A DNA stretch of 64,000 nt, taken from contig JAMCPD010000018.1 in the NCBI GenBank assembly GCA_023379935.1, positions 68,567 through 132,566 on the forward strand. The letters run 5' to 3'. Shown in pieces: positions 1 through 8,744 of the stretch. The number at the start of each line of letters is the position of its first letter. Position 1 is the stretch's first letter. A program made the translations under genes and the position numbers. The stretch is from Actinomycetota bacterium. GTDB taxonomy: Bacteria > Actinomycetota > Acidimicrobiia > Acidimicrobiales > JAMCPD01. The notes below the pieces were generated by a model. The model saw nothing but the letters and a program-made list of their open reading frames with translations. It made no database searches and was not told where the DNA came from.

Positions 1-2
1 AC

Positions 3-590
3 TATATAATCGCGACCAATAATAACCCTAAACTGTTGATTGCTGTTGGTGGATCAGCCATGGCATTACATAATTTACGGGTGCAGTCTGAAGATATATT
101 CTCCTCTGAAGATATCATGGCTGAAATTGCCAAAAATATAGAAGAGCAAAGCGGTGTATCTATTGATGTTACGTCGAAATATAATCTGTGGGGGATTTTA
201 CAGATTCCAGACATATAGTAAGACGCAAAAGTCCTGGGACGGATTGAGTTAAACGGGATTGACCTAGATGTTGCCGCCATTAGTCCAGAAACACTATTTA
301 TAATTAAAGCCTCCTCCATGAGAGAAAAGGATCATCAAGACTTGGCATCCATTATAACGATCACGACTAAGGAGCGGATACTTGAACGTTTTGCTGTATT
401 GTGGGAACATCAAGATTTATTCATCGGCGAAGAAGCGCTTGTGAACATTTTAGATGAACTGCAACTGGTTTTAGTGTCCCGGGTGCAAGCAGAATGGTTT
501 TTACGTGTTCCTCAACAAATTTGTCGGGCCTGGAACAGTATAGTCTCTGAAAATTTTCATGTTGCGCTACTGCCTTCATCACAAAGATAG
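3..590 (+). pseudogene. Broken nucleotidyltransferase-like gene (MNT/AbiEii/DUF6036-like), 5' end off the window
   Basis: One reading frame runs from the left edge to a TAG at 588-590 and is interrupted only by two adjacent stops, TAG TAA at 216-221. Upstream of the stops the frame encodes LLIAVGGSAMALHNLRV, the GG(S)xA opening seen in nucleotidyltransferase-fold proteins of toxin-antitoxin and AbiE type. Downstream it encodes DVAAISPETLFIIKASS and REKDHQDLAS, matching the SPExLxxxK..R.KD segment that follows the catalytic domain in this family. Codons on both sides are in the same phase, so the break is nonsense rather than a frameshift. The start lies before base 1. Two further nucleotidyltransferase genes lie at 4435 and 5674. 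Family assignment is from motif memory and is moderate; the in-frame double stop is directly visible. Confidence 0.6.
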
Positions 591-1006
591 GTTACGAAAC
601 AGAGATATGGCGAACAAGTAACCACCTGCGTAATGAAGCCAGTGTTGCTTGAAGTTAAGGGTCTTTTGATGCCGAGCTTGGGCCTAGTTCCTCAACGCAG
701 ACGTGAATGAAGCCATCAAATATCCTTGCCCCAGGATGTGCGGTCTTGGAACTTGAGAGACAACACCACATTAACAGCCGACTACAGATGTTGGGAGCGG
801 CTATTCAAAAGCATGAAGCATTTGCTCCGGTGGTGGCGTGAACCGCCTCATCAGGCCCCAAGCCATCTCCTCAAGGTCGGGGAGGAGGTCACTTGTAGGT
901 ATTAACTATACATTTTGCCGTGTACTGTATTTAGAAAATAGCAAATATCGGATAATAAACAAACGTTCGCTTGCAATTCAAGCATAAAATCTGTAAATTA
1001 TCCTAT
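591..1006. other. Intergenic stretch, possible relic of a TnpB 3' end
   Basis: No convincing gene. Around 691-720 the plus strand reads LNADVNEAIKY, reminiscent of the RuvC-III D.NAA.NI motif of TnpB, but the frame is broken just upstream and downstream. Around 866-892 there is a hairpin-prone stretch (CTCCTC ... GAGGAG), which could be the remains of a guide-RNA scaffold at a transposon right end. Both resemblances are weak. The remainder is AT-rich and is the likely promoter region for the ArdC-like gene. Confidence 0.25.
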
Positions 1007-1939
1007 ATGCATAAAACTACACAAAATAACACTAAACATAATTATATTTATGATAAGTATAATAAGAACAGTAAAGTCAGCGGCAGTGATCTTCTTGCCC
1101 AGCTCACTGAAGGAATTTCGAAACTTACTACTTCTTTTGAGTGGCAACGTTTCTTGGAATTTCAGAGTCGGTTTCATCAATATAGTTTTAGCAATGTTAT
1201 ACTGATAGCTAGGCAGTGCCCGTCTGCCACCCAGGTTGCGGGTTATAATACTTGGCTAAAACTTGGACGTAATGTGATAAAAGGTGAAAAGGCTATTTGG
1301 ATTCTTGCACCAATGGCTTATAGGCATAAAAACAGCGATAGAGACGAAAATACAGATGTAGAAAACGTCTCCAACAGCACTACCGGCAATAACAAGAATG
1401 AAAAGGGAATTAGGGGATTTAGGCGCGTCCCGGTTTTTGACGTTACACAAACTGAGGGTGACCAACTTCCTTCTGTATGCACCCCTCTGGTTGGCGATTG
1501 TGACAGCTATATCTTTCCCAAACTTGTTGGAATAGCAAACTCAGTTGGTTTTAATGTTGAAGATGCCAGGCTTGAGGGCAGTATAAACGGCGATTGTATC
1601 TATGAGCTAAGCCGTATTCGTATTGAAATTTCCAACTCGCCGGTACAACGTGTAAAGACTTTAATACATGAGATTGCACATGCCATCTTGCATGCGGGGC
1701 ATCGCATAGAGCGGGAACTCGCTGAACTTGAGGCGGAGTCCATTGCTTATATCGTTTGTCAGCTACTTGGAATAGATAGTAGCGGCTACTCTTTTGGCTA
1801 TGTGGCTAATTGGGCTGGCGGCGGTGAAAAGGCAGTTGCGGGAATTAAAGCCTCATGCGAGCGTATAGCGGCTGCTACTACAACCATTTTATCAGGACTT
1901 GATATAACGAATAAGCTTGATATAGCCGATAGAAAGTAG
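1007..1939 (+). CDS. ArdC-like antirestriction protein with zincin metallopeptidase domain
   Basis: About 310 residues. The N-terminal third (DLLAQL.EGISKL...W..FL.FQSRFHQYSFSNVILI, then AGYNTWLKLGRNVIKGEKAI) matches the ssDNA-binding ArdC N-terminal domain (PF08401 type). A low-complexity linker follows. The C-terminal half carries HEIAH (about residues 221-225 from this start) and AELEAESIAY, the HExxH plus downstream Glu of a zinc metallopeptidase of the ImmA/IrrE/ArdC kind. Known ArdC proteins are carried by plasmids and conjugative elements and protect incoming DNA from restriction. A TTG at 971 would add 12 residues that look unrelated to the family; ATG 1007 is preferred. It sits in a decayed mobile island and no replication or transfer genes are next to it. 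Domain calls are firm; the antirestriction role is inferred. Confidence 0.8.
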   Translation: MHKTTQNNTKHNYIYDKYNKNSKVSGSDLLAQLTEGISKLTTSFEWQRFLEFQSRFHQYSFSNVILIARQCPSATQVAGYNTWLKLGRNVIKGEKAIWILAPMAYRHKNSDRDENTDVENVSNSTTGNNKNEKGIRGFRRVPVFDVTQTEGDQLPSVCTPLVGDCDSYIFPKLVGIANSVGFNVEDARLEGSINGDCIYELSRIRIEISNSPVQRVKTLIHEIAHAILHAGHRIERELAELEAESIAYIVCQLLGIDSSGYSFGYVANWAGGGEKAVAGIKASCERIAAATTTILSGLDITNKLDIADRK

Positions 1940-1981
1940 TTTAATCCATACACAGTACTTTGTTATAATATCTTATTATCT

Positions 1982-2287
1982 ATGCGCAAGAGAGTTATAA
2001 TATCCGGCAAAGTGCAGGGGGTATTTTTTCGTGATTTTTGCCGCAGGAAAGCCATAGAGCTACAAATAACCGGTTGGGTTAGAAATAATTCTGATGGGAC
2101 AGTTGAGGCTGTTTTTGAGGGGGAACCACAAGACGTAGAAAAAATAGTTCTGTGGTGCCACAAAGGGCCGCCCAGAGCGGTTGTAACAAAGGTAGATGTG
2201 GTATATGAAACCCAAGAAAACTCACCACACCGTAACTCACACAATCTCGAAGATGGTGAGCAGATTACTAACTTTTTAATCTGTTGA
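1982..2287 (+). CDS. acyP: Acylphosphatase
   Basis: 101 residues. It has the full acylphosphatase signature: KVQGVFFRDF near the N-terminus with the phosphate-binding Arg (residue 17), and GWVRNNSDGTVEAVFEG with the catalytic Asn (residue 35). It hydrolyses the carboxyl-phosphate bond of acyl phosphates in the cytoplasm. The usual length is about 90; here a 10-15 residue tail replaces the standard end. A TATAAT at 1964-1969 lies 12 bases before the ATG, suggesting a very short or leaderless transcript, but no good -35 is visible. It is a single gene between the ArdC-like gene and a 520-base gap. Confidence 0.9.
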   Translation: MRKRVIISGKVQGVFFRDFCRRKAIELQITGWVRNNSDGTVEAVFEGEPQDVEKIVLWCHKGPPRAVVTKVDVVYETQENSPHRNSHNLEDGEQITNFLIC

Positions 2288-2810
2288 TATGCGTTGTTCG
2301 AAACGCAACAGAATTGCTTACCTATTGTATAAAAGGCAACCAGCAAAGAAAGTAGCATAAAAAAAATGTGTCCGGTTTTAGGGGTCAAGTGCACTCTTTG
2401 AAAAGACTGCCTGATATGGGCATGGTCATTAGACGTATGTGGGCTGTGTCAACTATATGCCTGCACTTATAGCAGAACTCAAGGTAAGAGCAGGCTCCTT
2501 TTTAAACCGCCTATAATGTCCATTATGTAAAGTTATACTTTAACTTTCAACTTCTCTCTTTAAAGCTGTATTTTAATTTTTCCCAATGACATACGTTTAA
2601 TATGCTATTCGCTATTTTTTCCATATAAACGGTAAAAACCTGTCCAAACCCCGAAGTCGCTGCGGTTCAGAATGAATGGCGTTTGCAAGTAACATCTTAC
2701 AATAAAGCAGTCGGACGGGCTGTCTCGATATCCGCAGGAAAGATGGAAATCTGGTAAATTTTGAAAGTCCAACTTGCAAAATGTTCTATTTATGCTATAG
2801 TTTATAATAT
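2288..2810. other. Gene-free gap between acyP and the ATPase gene
   Basis: No open frame with family resemblance on either strand. The DNA is AT-rich. TTTATGCTATAGTTTATAAT just before 2811 offers a plausible -10 for the downstream ATPase gene. Confidence 0.4.
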
Positions 2811-3983
2811 ATGATCAAAAGAGATATTGAAAATATTTTAATAAAACTTGCAACCCAGTATCCCGTTGTTACCATTACCGGACCGAGACAAAGCGGAAAG
2901 ACCACATTAATCAAGTATGTTTTTTCTGATAAGAAATACGTGAATCTCGAAACCCCTGATATGAGACGGTTTGCACTTGCCGACCCCAGAGGTTTTTTGA
3001 ACCAATATGACAATGCTATCTTAGACGAAATACAGCGGGCCCCGGAATTGCTTTCGTATATACAACCTATTGTCGATGAAAATAAGGAACCGGGTAGATT
3101 TATTATAACCGGAAGCCAACAGTTCGAGGTTTTAAATAATATTTCTCAATCCCTTGCCGGAAGAACCGCCTTGCTTAAACTTCTCCCGTTCAGTATTGCG
3201 GAGATAGAAGGTATTGTCGACATATCTTTAATCGATGAACTTATTTACAACGGTTTTTATCCAAGAATTTACGATATGGATATAGATGCGCACCAAGCCA
3301 TCGGAGATTATATCGTAACATATGTCGAACGGGATATAAGGCAGCTAATTGCCATTAAAGACCTCAATCTTTTCGAGGAATTCTTAAAACTTTGTGCCGG
3401 AAGAATCGGACAACTATTAAACCTTCAAAGCTTGGCAAACGATGTAGGCATATCCCACACTACCGCGAGGTCATGGATATCTATACTTGAAGCAAGCTAT
3501 ATAATATTTCTACTGCCTCCATGGTTTAATAATTTTTCAAAAAGACTGGTAAAATCCCCAAAATTATATTTTTACGATGTCGGTCTTGCATCTTACCTGC
3601 TGGGTATTGAAAATGAAAAACAGGTATTCCGCGACCCGTTAAGAGGCAACTTATTTGAAAATTTAATCATCATAGAAGTTTTAAAATATAGATTCAATAA
3701 GGGCAAAAAAAGTAACTTATATTTTTACAGGGATAGCAAAGGATTAGAGATAGATTTAATTTATGAAGTCGGAAAGGACATTTTTCCTATCGAAATTAAA
3801 TCCGGAGCAACCGTATCGGAAGATTATTTCAAAAACATAAAAAGATTTCTTCACTCTTATAAGACTTTACCCATCCCATACGGCAGCGCCGTCTTCTATG
3901 GCGGAAACGAAATACAACAAAGAACCGATTTTAAAGTTTACCCTGCGTCAAAAGTATCCGAACTGCTAGACATTTGCTTTTAA
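2811..3983 (+). CDS. AAA_14 / DUF4143 family ATPase
   Basis: 390 residues. Walker A GPRQSGKT is at residues 24-31 and Walker B AILDEIQRAP around 69-78. Sensor-like FIITGSQQF and AGR follow, then LLPFSIAEIEG, typical of the AAA_14 domain. The C-terminal half holds a short winged-helix-like stretch (DVGISHTTARSWISILEASYIIFLLPPW) and a DUF4143 restriction-endonuclease-like fold with LEIDLIYE ... FPIEIKSG, resembling the D...ExK of PD-(D/E)XK proteins. Such proteins are widespread, often horizontally moved, and of unproven function. AT-rich codon use (frequent ATA, TTA, AAA) differs from the housekeeping genes further on, supporting recent transfer. It stands alone between non-coding stretches. 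Confidence 0.85.
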   Translation: MIKRDIENILIKLATQYPVVTITGPRQSGKTTLIKYVFSDKKYVNLETPDMRRFALADPRGFLNQYDNAILDEIQRAPELLSYIQPIVDENKEPGRFIITGSQQFEVLNNISQSLAGRTALLKLLPFSIAEIEGIVDISLIDELIYNGFYPRIYDMDIDAHQAIGDYIVTYVERDIRQLIAIKDLNLFEEFLKLCAGRIGQLLNLQSLANDVGISHTTARSWISILEASYIIFLLPPWFNNFSKRLVKSPKLYFYDVGLASYLLGIENEKQVFRDPLRGNLFENLIIIEVLKYRFNKGKKSNLYFYRDSKGLEIDLIYEVGKDIFPIEIKSGATVSEDYFKNIKRFLHSYKTLPIPYGSAVFYGGNEIQQRTDFKVYPASKVSELLDICF

Positions 3984-3997
3984 ACAACATCTCTGCG

Positions 3998-4042
3998 ATC
4001 CTCCCCCTGCCTTAGCCATGGCCATTGACAATTGGGGAGGAT
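3998..4042 (+). terminator. Inverted repeat after the ATPase gene, possible terminator
   Basis: ATCCTCCCC (3998-4006) is mirrored by GGGGAGGAT (4034-4042), a perfect 9-bp stem with a 27-base loop, starting 15 bases after the ATPase stop. No T-run follows, so it may be a Rho-dependent end, an RNA stabiliser, or the scar of a mobile element. Confidence 0.4.
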
Positions 4043-4130
4043 GTCAGCAAATGTGGTCAGTTTTCTGGAGCGGAAAACTCGCACGCCAAAACAGTTTTAA
4101 CAGTAGTAATGGTGTATAATATTACTGAAG

Positions 4131-4451
4131 ATGAGTAGTCAAACAGAACTAACTCAAAGACTAGAGGCAGTATAGGCGCGTATAAATGTGAGTAAGTCTA
4201 CAGAAGTAAAAAAGGAATCCATACACCTATAGAGGGATCAACAACGAACTGTTCATTCAGCAGAAATAACTACACCCAATAGCTCAAATCGCCATCCGCC
4301 CGATTTTGACGCAGCACCTATACTGGATAGCCTACTGTCTATAATGGATGCCGTTCCGAATGCATGGGAACGTGACAAAAAAGCACGGCAAAAGGAGCAG
4401 CAATCAATGCCTACCTTTAAATCAATGATTAGTCATGGCAGACAATCCTAA
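4131..4451 (+). pseudogene. Decayed small gene overlapping the nucleotidyltransferase start
   Basis: From ATG 4131 a single phase runs to TAA 4449-4451, broken by TAG at 4173-4175 and TAG at 4230-4232. The hydrophilic product would be about 106 residues and is not recognised. Its tail overlaps the nucleotidyltransferase start at 4435 by 17 bases, the kind of coupling seen between antitoxin and toxin genes. The 5294/5674 pair downstream repeats the pattern of a small gene overlapping a nucleotidyltransferase. I infer a dead partner gene; it could also be non-coding. Confidence 0.4.
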
Positions 4452-5034
4452 GAATGCCGTTGCGAATACTTTGGACACTTTAGACACTTTCCCAAAGGTT
4501 GTATTAACAACCGTCAATCTTTTAGAAAATAACGGTATAGCGGTAGTACTTGGCAGAGCACTGGCGGCTGTTTACCATATGAAGCCCAGATTAACCGCTG
4601 ATGTAGATATTAATGTTTCCTGTGACGAGCAGCATACATCACAAGTGTTGGATATACTTTCAAAACAACTACATGCTCATGTCACACATAAACATAGAGA
4701 AACCGCCGAACATGATGGGCAATCCATTGGGCTTGATATTGGGAGTAATATCAAGTTAGACATTTTCTTTCACATTGGTAATTTTAGTGACTTTATCTTC
4801 GAGAACGCCCGACAAGTACGATTTGGCGACCAACAAGTCACCATTATGTCACCTGAGAGCATTATAGCGTGTAAAGCTATCTTTAATCGTGATAAGGATT
4901 GGCTGGATATTAGAAATATAGTATCTGAAACTCCCTTGGACATAAGTAAACTACGGTATGCCTTGTGTGATATTGCACATATGAGTGATCGTTATGATCG
5001 AATAATAGAAATCGCTCAGCAAAGTGAGCATTAA
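4435..5034 (+). CDS. Nucleotidyltransferase-fold protein (MNT/AbiEii-like)
   Basis: 199 residues and apparently complete. Residues 36-60 read AVVLGRALAAVYHMKPRLTADVDIN: the variant G(R)A helix followed by T.DVDI with the metal-binding Asp pair D56 and D58. IMSPESIIACKAIFNRDKDWLDI matches the SPExxxxxK...R.KD.xDi segment of this family. Members act as nucleotidyltransferase toxins or as abortive-infection proteins, usually with a small partner gene; here the upstream partner is decayed (4131-4451). The canonical GG/GS is replaced by GR, so activity is uncertain. Function beyond the fold is inference. Confidence 0.65.
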   Translation: MADNPKNAVANTLDTLDTFPKVVLTTVNLLENNGIAVVLGRALAAVYHMKPRLTADVDINVSCDEQHTSQVLDILSKQLHAHVTHKHRETAEHDGQSIGLDIGSNIKLDIFFHIGNFSDFIFENARQVRFGDQQVTIMSPESIIACKAIFNRDKDWLDIRNIVSETPLDISKLRYALCDIAHMSDRYDRIIEIAQQSEH

Positions 5035-5293
5035 CAGTCTAAAACTGACTTTTCCGGCAGTTCGCGACCAGGTACAAAATGCCTGGATCTGGAGGAAAAT
5101 TCCGATAATCCATTAATGGATGAGTCCGATTGCATACCTGGACAACCTATTCTTGTAACTTTGGAACACCTCAGAGAAACCTGTAATTGTTGTTAAATTG
5201 TCAAAAGCCGGCAGTTCAACAAGGAGGCAATGATGTGTAAAAAGAAATAAATTGGTCAACCGAAATGTTTAAAGTTACGAGAAATCATGAGGT

Positions 5294-5677
5294 GTGCAAG
5301 AATCAAAGAGTTGCCCTCGCGTGGGACTGCTAACAAGCACGGGCATATCTAACCAGATTGTCTTAAAAATCAATGCTCCCCTTGTCGGCATATCTTATAA
5401 ACTGTTGATTGCCGCTGAATATAGTATTATTAAAGTTATGGCTGTGAATAAGATACGGACAGTTAAAAAATTGCAAAAAATTGATGGCATTCTCCGCGGC
5501 CCAAGTAACGACAGTCACAATGTGGATGATTCAGAACAAAGCCGCAGATTTATGGAAGTCTTAAAATTGGCCGATATTATAAAAGCTTCTCAGTCAGGTT
5601 ATGTGGTTCCGGTATCCAAGAAAGACCCTGATTGGCCAGTTTTTAAGAATTTAATAAAAACCCATACACGCACATGA
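5294..5677 (+). CDS. Small protein coupled to a nucleotidyltransferase gene, possible antitoxin
   Basis: Open from GTG 5294, but the more natural product starts at ATG 5438 (79 residues, MAVNKIRTVKKLQKIDG...). The stretch before 5438 looks unlike a protein domain. The stop (TGA 5675-5677) overlaps the ATG of the next gene at 5674 as ATGA, so translation of the two is coupled. The product is charged, with no membrane segment and no motif I can name. By position it would be the partner of the downstream nucleotidyltransferase. No good ribosome-binding site precedes either start; TATAGT near 5419 could serve as a -10 for a short leader. Confidence 0.45.
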   Translation: MQESKSCPRVGLLTSTGISNQIVLKINAPLVGISYKLLIAAEYSIIKVMAVNKIRTVKKLQKIDGILRGPSNDSHNVDDSEQSRRFMEVLKLADIIKASQSGYVVPVSKKDPDWPVFKNLIKTHTRT

Positions 5678-6270
5678 TTTGGGATAAGGTCAAGTGGATC
5701 ATTACCCAATTGAATACATCCAAAATAGACTACGCCTTAGGTGGAGCTATAGCTTTAGGTTTTTATGTCGCAGAACCAAGAGCAACCCATGATGTTGATA
5801 TCAATATCTTTGTTTCAATCGATAAATCGGAAAGGGTTTTATGATCCCTTTCTCCTTGCATAACAATCAACAAACATCAGAACGATAAGTTATTGCGTGA
5901 CGAACAGATCAGGTTGTGGTGGGACGATACGCCAATTGATTTATTTTTTATGAACATCCCCTTGCATCAAGCAATGAACGAGCATAAGCAGCCTCGAACT
6001 TTTGATGGAATTCCGACCTTTATCATTTCAGTCACATATCTGGTTACCTGTAAAATTATTTTCAATAGATTCAAGGACTGGGCAGACATAGAAACCGTGT
6101 TAGAACATCCCGACCTGAACACAAATGAGGTTACCAAATGGGTTTCAGACATCTGCGGCAACGGCAGCGAGTCATTCAAAAGATGGAGCAAGATATCGCG
6201 GAGTAAGGTCAAAATTAGCCCTGAAGAGTTCCAAATGTTATCAATCAAACAGGTCGAAAAACAGTCTTAA
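5674..6270 (+). pseudogene. Nucleotidyltransferase-like gene with one in-frame TGA
   Basis: ATG 5674 opens a frame that encodes IDYALGGAIALGFYVAEPRATHDVDINIFVS, a textbook nucleotidyltransferase opening with GG and DVDI. It meets TGA at 5842-5844, then continues in the same phase to TAA 6268-6270. The second half includes IPTFIISVTYLVTCKIIFNRFKDWADIE, the counterpart of the SPE...K...R.KDW.DI segment in the 4435 gene. Only one codon separates an intact gene of about 198 residues from the observed state. It is called a pseudogene, though a recent point mutation or a sequencing error would look the same. Confidence 0.65.
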
Positions 6271-6331
6271 GCCGGCGATAAGCCTTGTCGGCAGCCTTCT
6301 GCCAGCAGCCTTCTTAACCGCTTATATTTTA

Positions 6332-7447
6332 CTAAGATTTTTTTGTACAACCTTCTTGAATTATCGATTTGTATAATTTAAACGCAGGCTTGGGTTTAAA
6401 ATTAGAGTGCAACAATCCCATACTCAGCCCGTTCCTGTCTTTGCCGGCCAGCTCAAACCACTGCAAGAAACTAAGATTATCCTTTGTCGATACAGAACAG
6501 GCTCCTTTGGCAAAGGCCTGAAGAAGTAGCGCCTGGTCTGCATATGATCGAGTGGGCGGATTTGTAGACCACCCGATCTCTGATAATCCAAGCTGAACTT
6601 GAGGAGTAAGTTTTGCCAAAGGCATGAACTCAGTTCTCACGGTGTAAAGAGCGGTAACCACCGAATTATAACCGGCAGTATAAAGAGCAGAGCCAGTCCC
6701 GGCTAAGGTGTGCGGCACCCATGTTCCAGGATAATCATCAACTCCCACCCAGCTTACATCGTTGGCAAATTTGGAACCACCCAAAGCTCCAAGTTCAGAC
6801 CACCACTTTTGATCTGCTGAGGGGCCAAATGAGTAAAACCAGTTAAATCCCAGCTTCACATCCGAGTGAGATTTTATCTTAGCATTATAACCGGCTTCTA
6901 TCCCTAAAACGAGAGCTTGCATCGCCTGTGAGTATGAGCCATTAAATGTACCTGCATTAAGCGGAGAGTTTGGTTCATTTGTAACCTGAATCCGGGTTAA
7001 AGCCGGTTGTCTGGAGTAACCGGTTACAACCTGGGCAACAAAATTTGCAAACTTAGATGGGCTTGAGTTTGCTGAGCTTGGTACGTACTGCAATGCCAGG
7101 TCTATTTGCATATTGTGAGCTGAGTAGGCTGCAATATCATGAGCCAGTACGGAATGCTCCTTTTTATAATTTGACCAAGTCATGTAGAGGTGGACTATAA
7201 ATGGCTTACCATCCGCCAAAAAAGTCATGGCTGCAATGCTCTGATTTAAAACTTTTTGGGAAGGCAGCTGCGGCGGTACTATGCCGTAAGTTATGGAGGA
7301 ATTAGATGGAGCTATGGGAGGAGTTATGGACGCACTTGGTGTAGTTTTGGCGGGGAGAGCGGAGGCAGCACATGCGCTCAATACTATTGATATCCCAATT
7401 AGAGCAATAGTGATTGTTGTCCTATTCAGCAAATCACGGCACCACAA
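6332..7447 (-). CDS. Secreted lipoprotein, putative clan GH-A glycoside hydrolase
   Basis: 371 residues. A signal peptide (residues 4-25) ends in the lipobox LSAC with Cys26, so the protein is lipid-anchored outside the membrane. A Pro/Ser/Thr linker leads to a domain with TIM-barrel glycosidase features: IQVTNEPN with a candidate acid/base Glu158 at a strand end, WVGVDDYPG, and GLSEIGWST with a candidate nucleophile Glu290. These fit the two-glutamate pattern of clan GH-A (GH5/GH39/GH53-like); the exact family and substrate cannot be given. It stands alone, divergent from the IS-remnant region. Confidence 0.65.
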   Translation of the reverse strand: MWCRDLLNRTTITIALIGISIVLSACAASALPAKTTPSASITPPIAPSNSSITYGIVPPQLPSQKVLNQSIAAMTFLADGKPFIVHLYMTWSNYKKEHSVLAHDIAAYSAHNMQIDLALQYVPSSANSSPSKFANFVAQVVTGYSRQPALTRIQVTNEPNSPLNAGTFNGSYSQAMQALVLGIEAGYNAKIKSHSDVKLGFNWFYSFGPSADQKWWSELGALGGSKFANDVSWVGVDDYPGTWVPHTLAGTGSALYTAGYNSVVTALYTVRTEFMPLAKLTPQVQLGLSEIGWSTNPPTRSYADQALLLQAFAKGACSVSTKDNLSFLQWFELAGKDRNGLSMGLLHSNFKPKPAFKLYKSIIQEGCTKKS

Positions 7448-7765
7448 ATTTTACAGATAATGTTACTGTCATAATGCTCTCCATTGAAAAATGCACTGTC
7501 ATCAGCACCGGCCAAAGCTGGATCAATAGTGTCAACACAGGTAACGCAGTAGTAATCACCGCCTACTTGATATCCCATAATTTCGCTAAAGTTATTTTCC
7601 AACATTATCTTTATAAAAATCTAAGCCGCATATCCGATGCCGTCAAGTTTCACTGTACATGATTCCGCTCTGTTTTTGAAAAACTCCCCTCCCCTCTTTG
7701 TCAGGGATTTGTGGGACACGAAATTTTGAAATAAGACACAAGGGGCCGAGTTAGGATAAGTAATT
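7448..7765. other. Gap between the lipoprotein gene and IS remnants
   Basis: No credible gene. It probably contains the lipoprotein promoter on the minus strand and, near 7710-7765, the outer end of an IS3-like remnant. No clear terminal inverted repeat could be identified. Confidence 0.3.
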
Positions 7766-8089
7766 ATGGAAAATGCAATATCAGGACAAATTGGTTCAAA
7801 TTCAGTGGATCAAGAACGCGAGGTTTTAAGCAATAAAGCCAAGCCCAAGCGAAAGTTCAGTGAATCATATAAGAGGCAAGCCGTAGAAGCCTATTTAAGT
7901 TTTACTGTGCCTGGCGAAAAAGGAGCATTTTTGCGAAGAGAAGGACTCATTTCGCATACGGTCCCCCTAGGTCAGGAAAGATGCCACATCGACTTCCTCA
8001 AATCTCTCAAATACAGTGCCCAGCAGTTAAACCGAAGTTCCCCCCCAGGATTTAAATACCTCTCCACTGCCAGGGCTTTTGGGAGATGA
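7766..8089 (+). pseudogene. Truncated IS3-family OrfA-like transposase
   Basis: The N-terminal half encodes KRKFSESYKRQAVEAYLS ... PGEKGAFLRREGLISHTV, the helix-turn-helix opening of actinobacterial IS3-type OrfA (commonly RFT.EYK..IL.EA....PGE.GALLRREGLYSS). After codon 50 or so the match stops and the rest is unrelated sequence before TGA. OrfB is absent. This is therefore a 5' remnant. It lies 220 bases from a second transposase scrap on the other strand. Confidence 0.65.
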
Positions 8090-8294
8090 TTAGGGTGCTC
8101 CTGCCTACACGTACCCCAATCGGTGTGAAACGCCGAGAAGTTGAAAAGCCTTAGCTTTTCAGTTTGGTGGGTACTGTTATCATGGTAAAAGCTTCACAAT
8201 CCAAATCTGTCGGCTGTATATGCTTAGCAGTAATAGTTGAGAGATCTTTTATAGAGAGTTTCGAAACATTATAATACGACATCTTCCCTGACCT

Positions 8295-8305
8295 GGGGGG
8301 GGGGG
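8295..8305 (+). repeat. Homopolymer of 11 G
   Basis: An uninterrupted run of 11 G, the longest G tract seen in the window, ends four bases before the stop of the IS1634-like remnant on the minus strand. It lies outside any intact gene, so no phase-variation role is evident. It may also be a sequencing or assembly weak point. Confidence 0.8.
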
Positions 8306-8308
8306 TCT

Positions 8309-8494
8309 TTAGTCTATCATCTCCTCTTTTGGTATCTCGCCTTTCAACACAGATTTTAATGCGTTTACCTTTGCCTCAGGCCAGCCCGACAAGTTAGCTA
8401 AGGTTCTACTCTTTACCTTTTTACCATCCCTGTAGCTCTCACGTAAGAGAACAGCAGGTGGTGAGTTCCTATTTGGGACACGAGTAACGTACAT
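8309..8494 (-). pseudogene. N-terminal remnant of an IS1634-like transposase
   Basis: 61 codons encoding MYVTRVPNRNSPPAVLLRES, YRDGKKVKSRTLANLSGWP and a short tail. This is the well-conserved N-terminus of IS1634/IS4-group transposases common in actinobacteria (about 400-550 residues when complete). The catalytic DDE domain is missing, and the frame ends just before the G11 tract. The gene is truncated and inactive. Confidence 0.75.
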
Positions 8495-8707
8495 GACTAC
8501 TACATTATCACATATCTAAACTATTTGCAAGTATCCTAGCCATTTATTAACTATTTATTAACTATTTACATGCCTACACTAATACCGCTCAAAATGCACA
8601 AACCTCCAGCTCATGGAAGTGATGGAAGTCTTGGAAGGGGTATATTGGGGGGAACTACGGCATAAAGTGTGGTTTGACAGCTGTGTTGTCTTGTGTCTTG
8701 CAACATC

Positions 8708-8744
8708 TTGACACTTGACTAACAATGTTATATGCTAAGTGTCA
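8708..8744 (+). promoter_or_regulatory. phd-vapC promoter with palindromic operator
   Basis: TTGACA (8708-8713), 17 bases, TATGCT (8731-8736). The start site predicted about 7 bases downstream falls on the A of ATG 8744, so the mRNA should be leaderless. The inverted repeat TGACACTT (8709-8716) / AAGTGTCA (8737-8744) is perfect over 8 bp. It covers the -35 element on one side and the start site on the other, well placed for repression by the antitoxin-toxin complex. Confidence 0.7.

Noticed and set aside
7414-7662. Plus-strand frame antisense to the start of the lipoprotein gene
   Set aside because: No ribosome-binding site and no recognisable product; explained by the opposite gene and its promoter.
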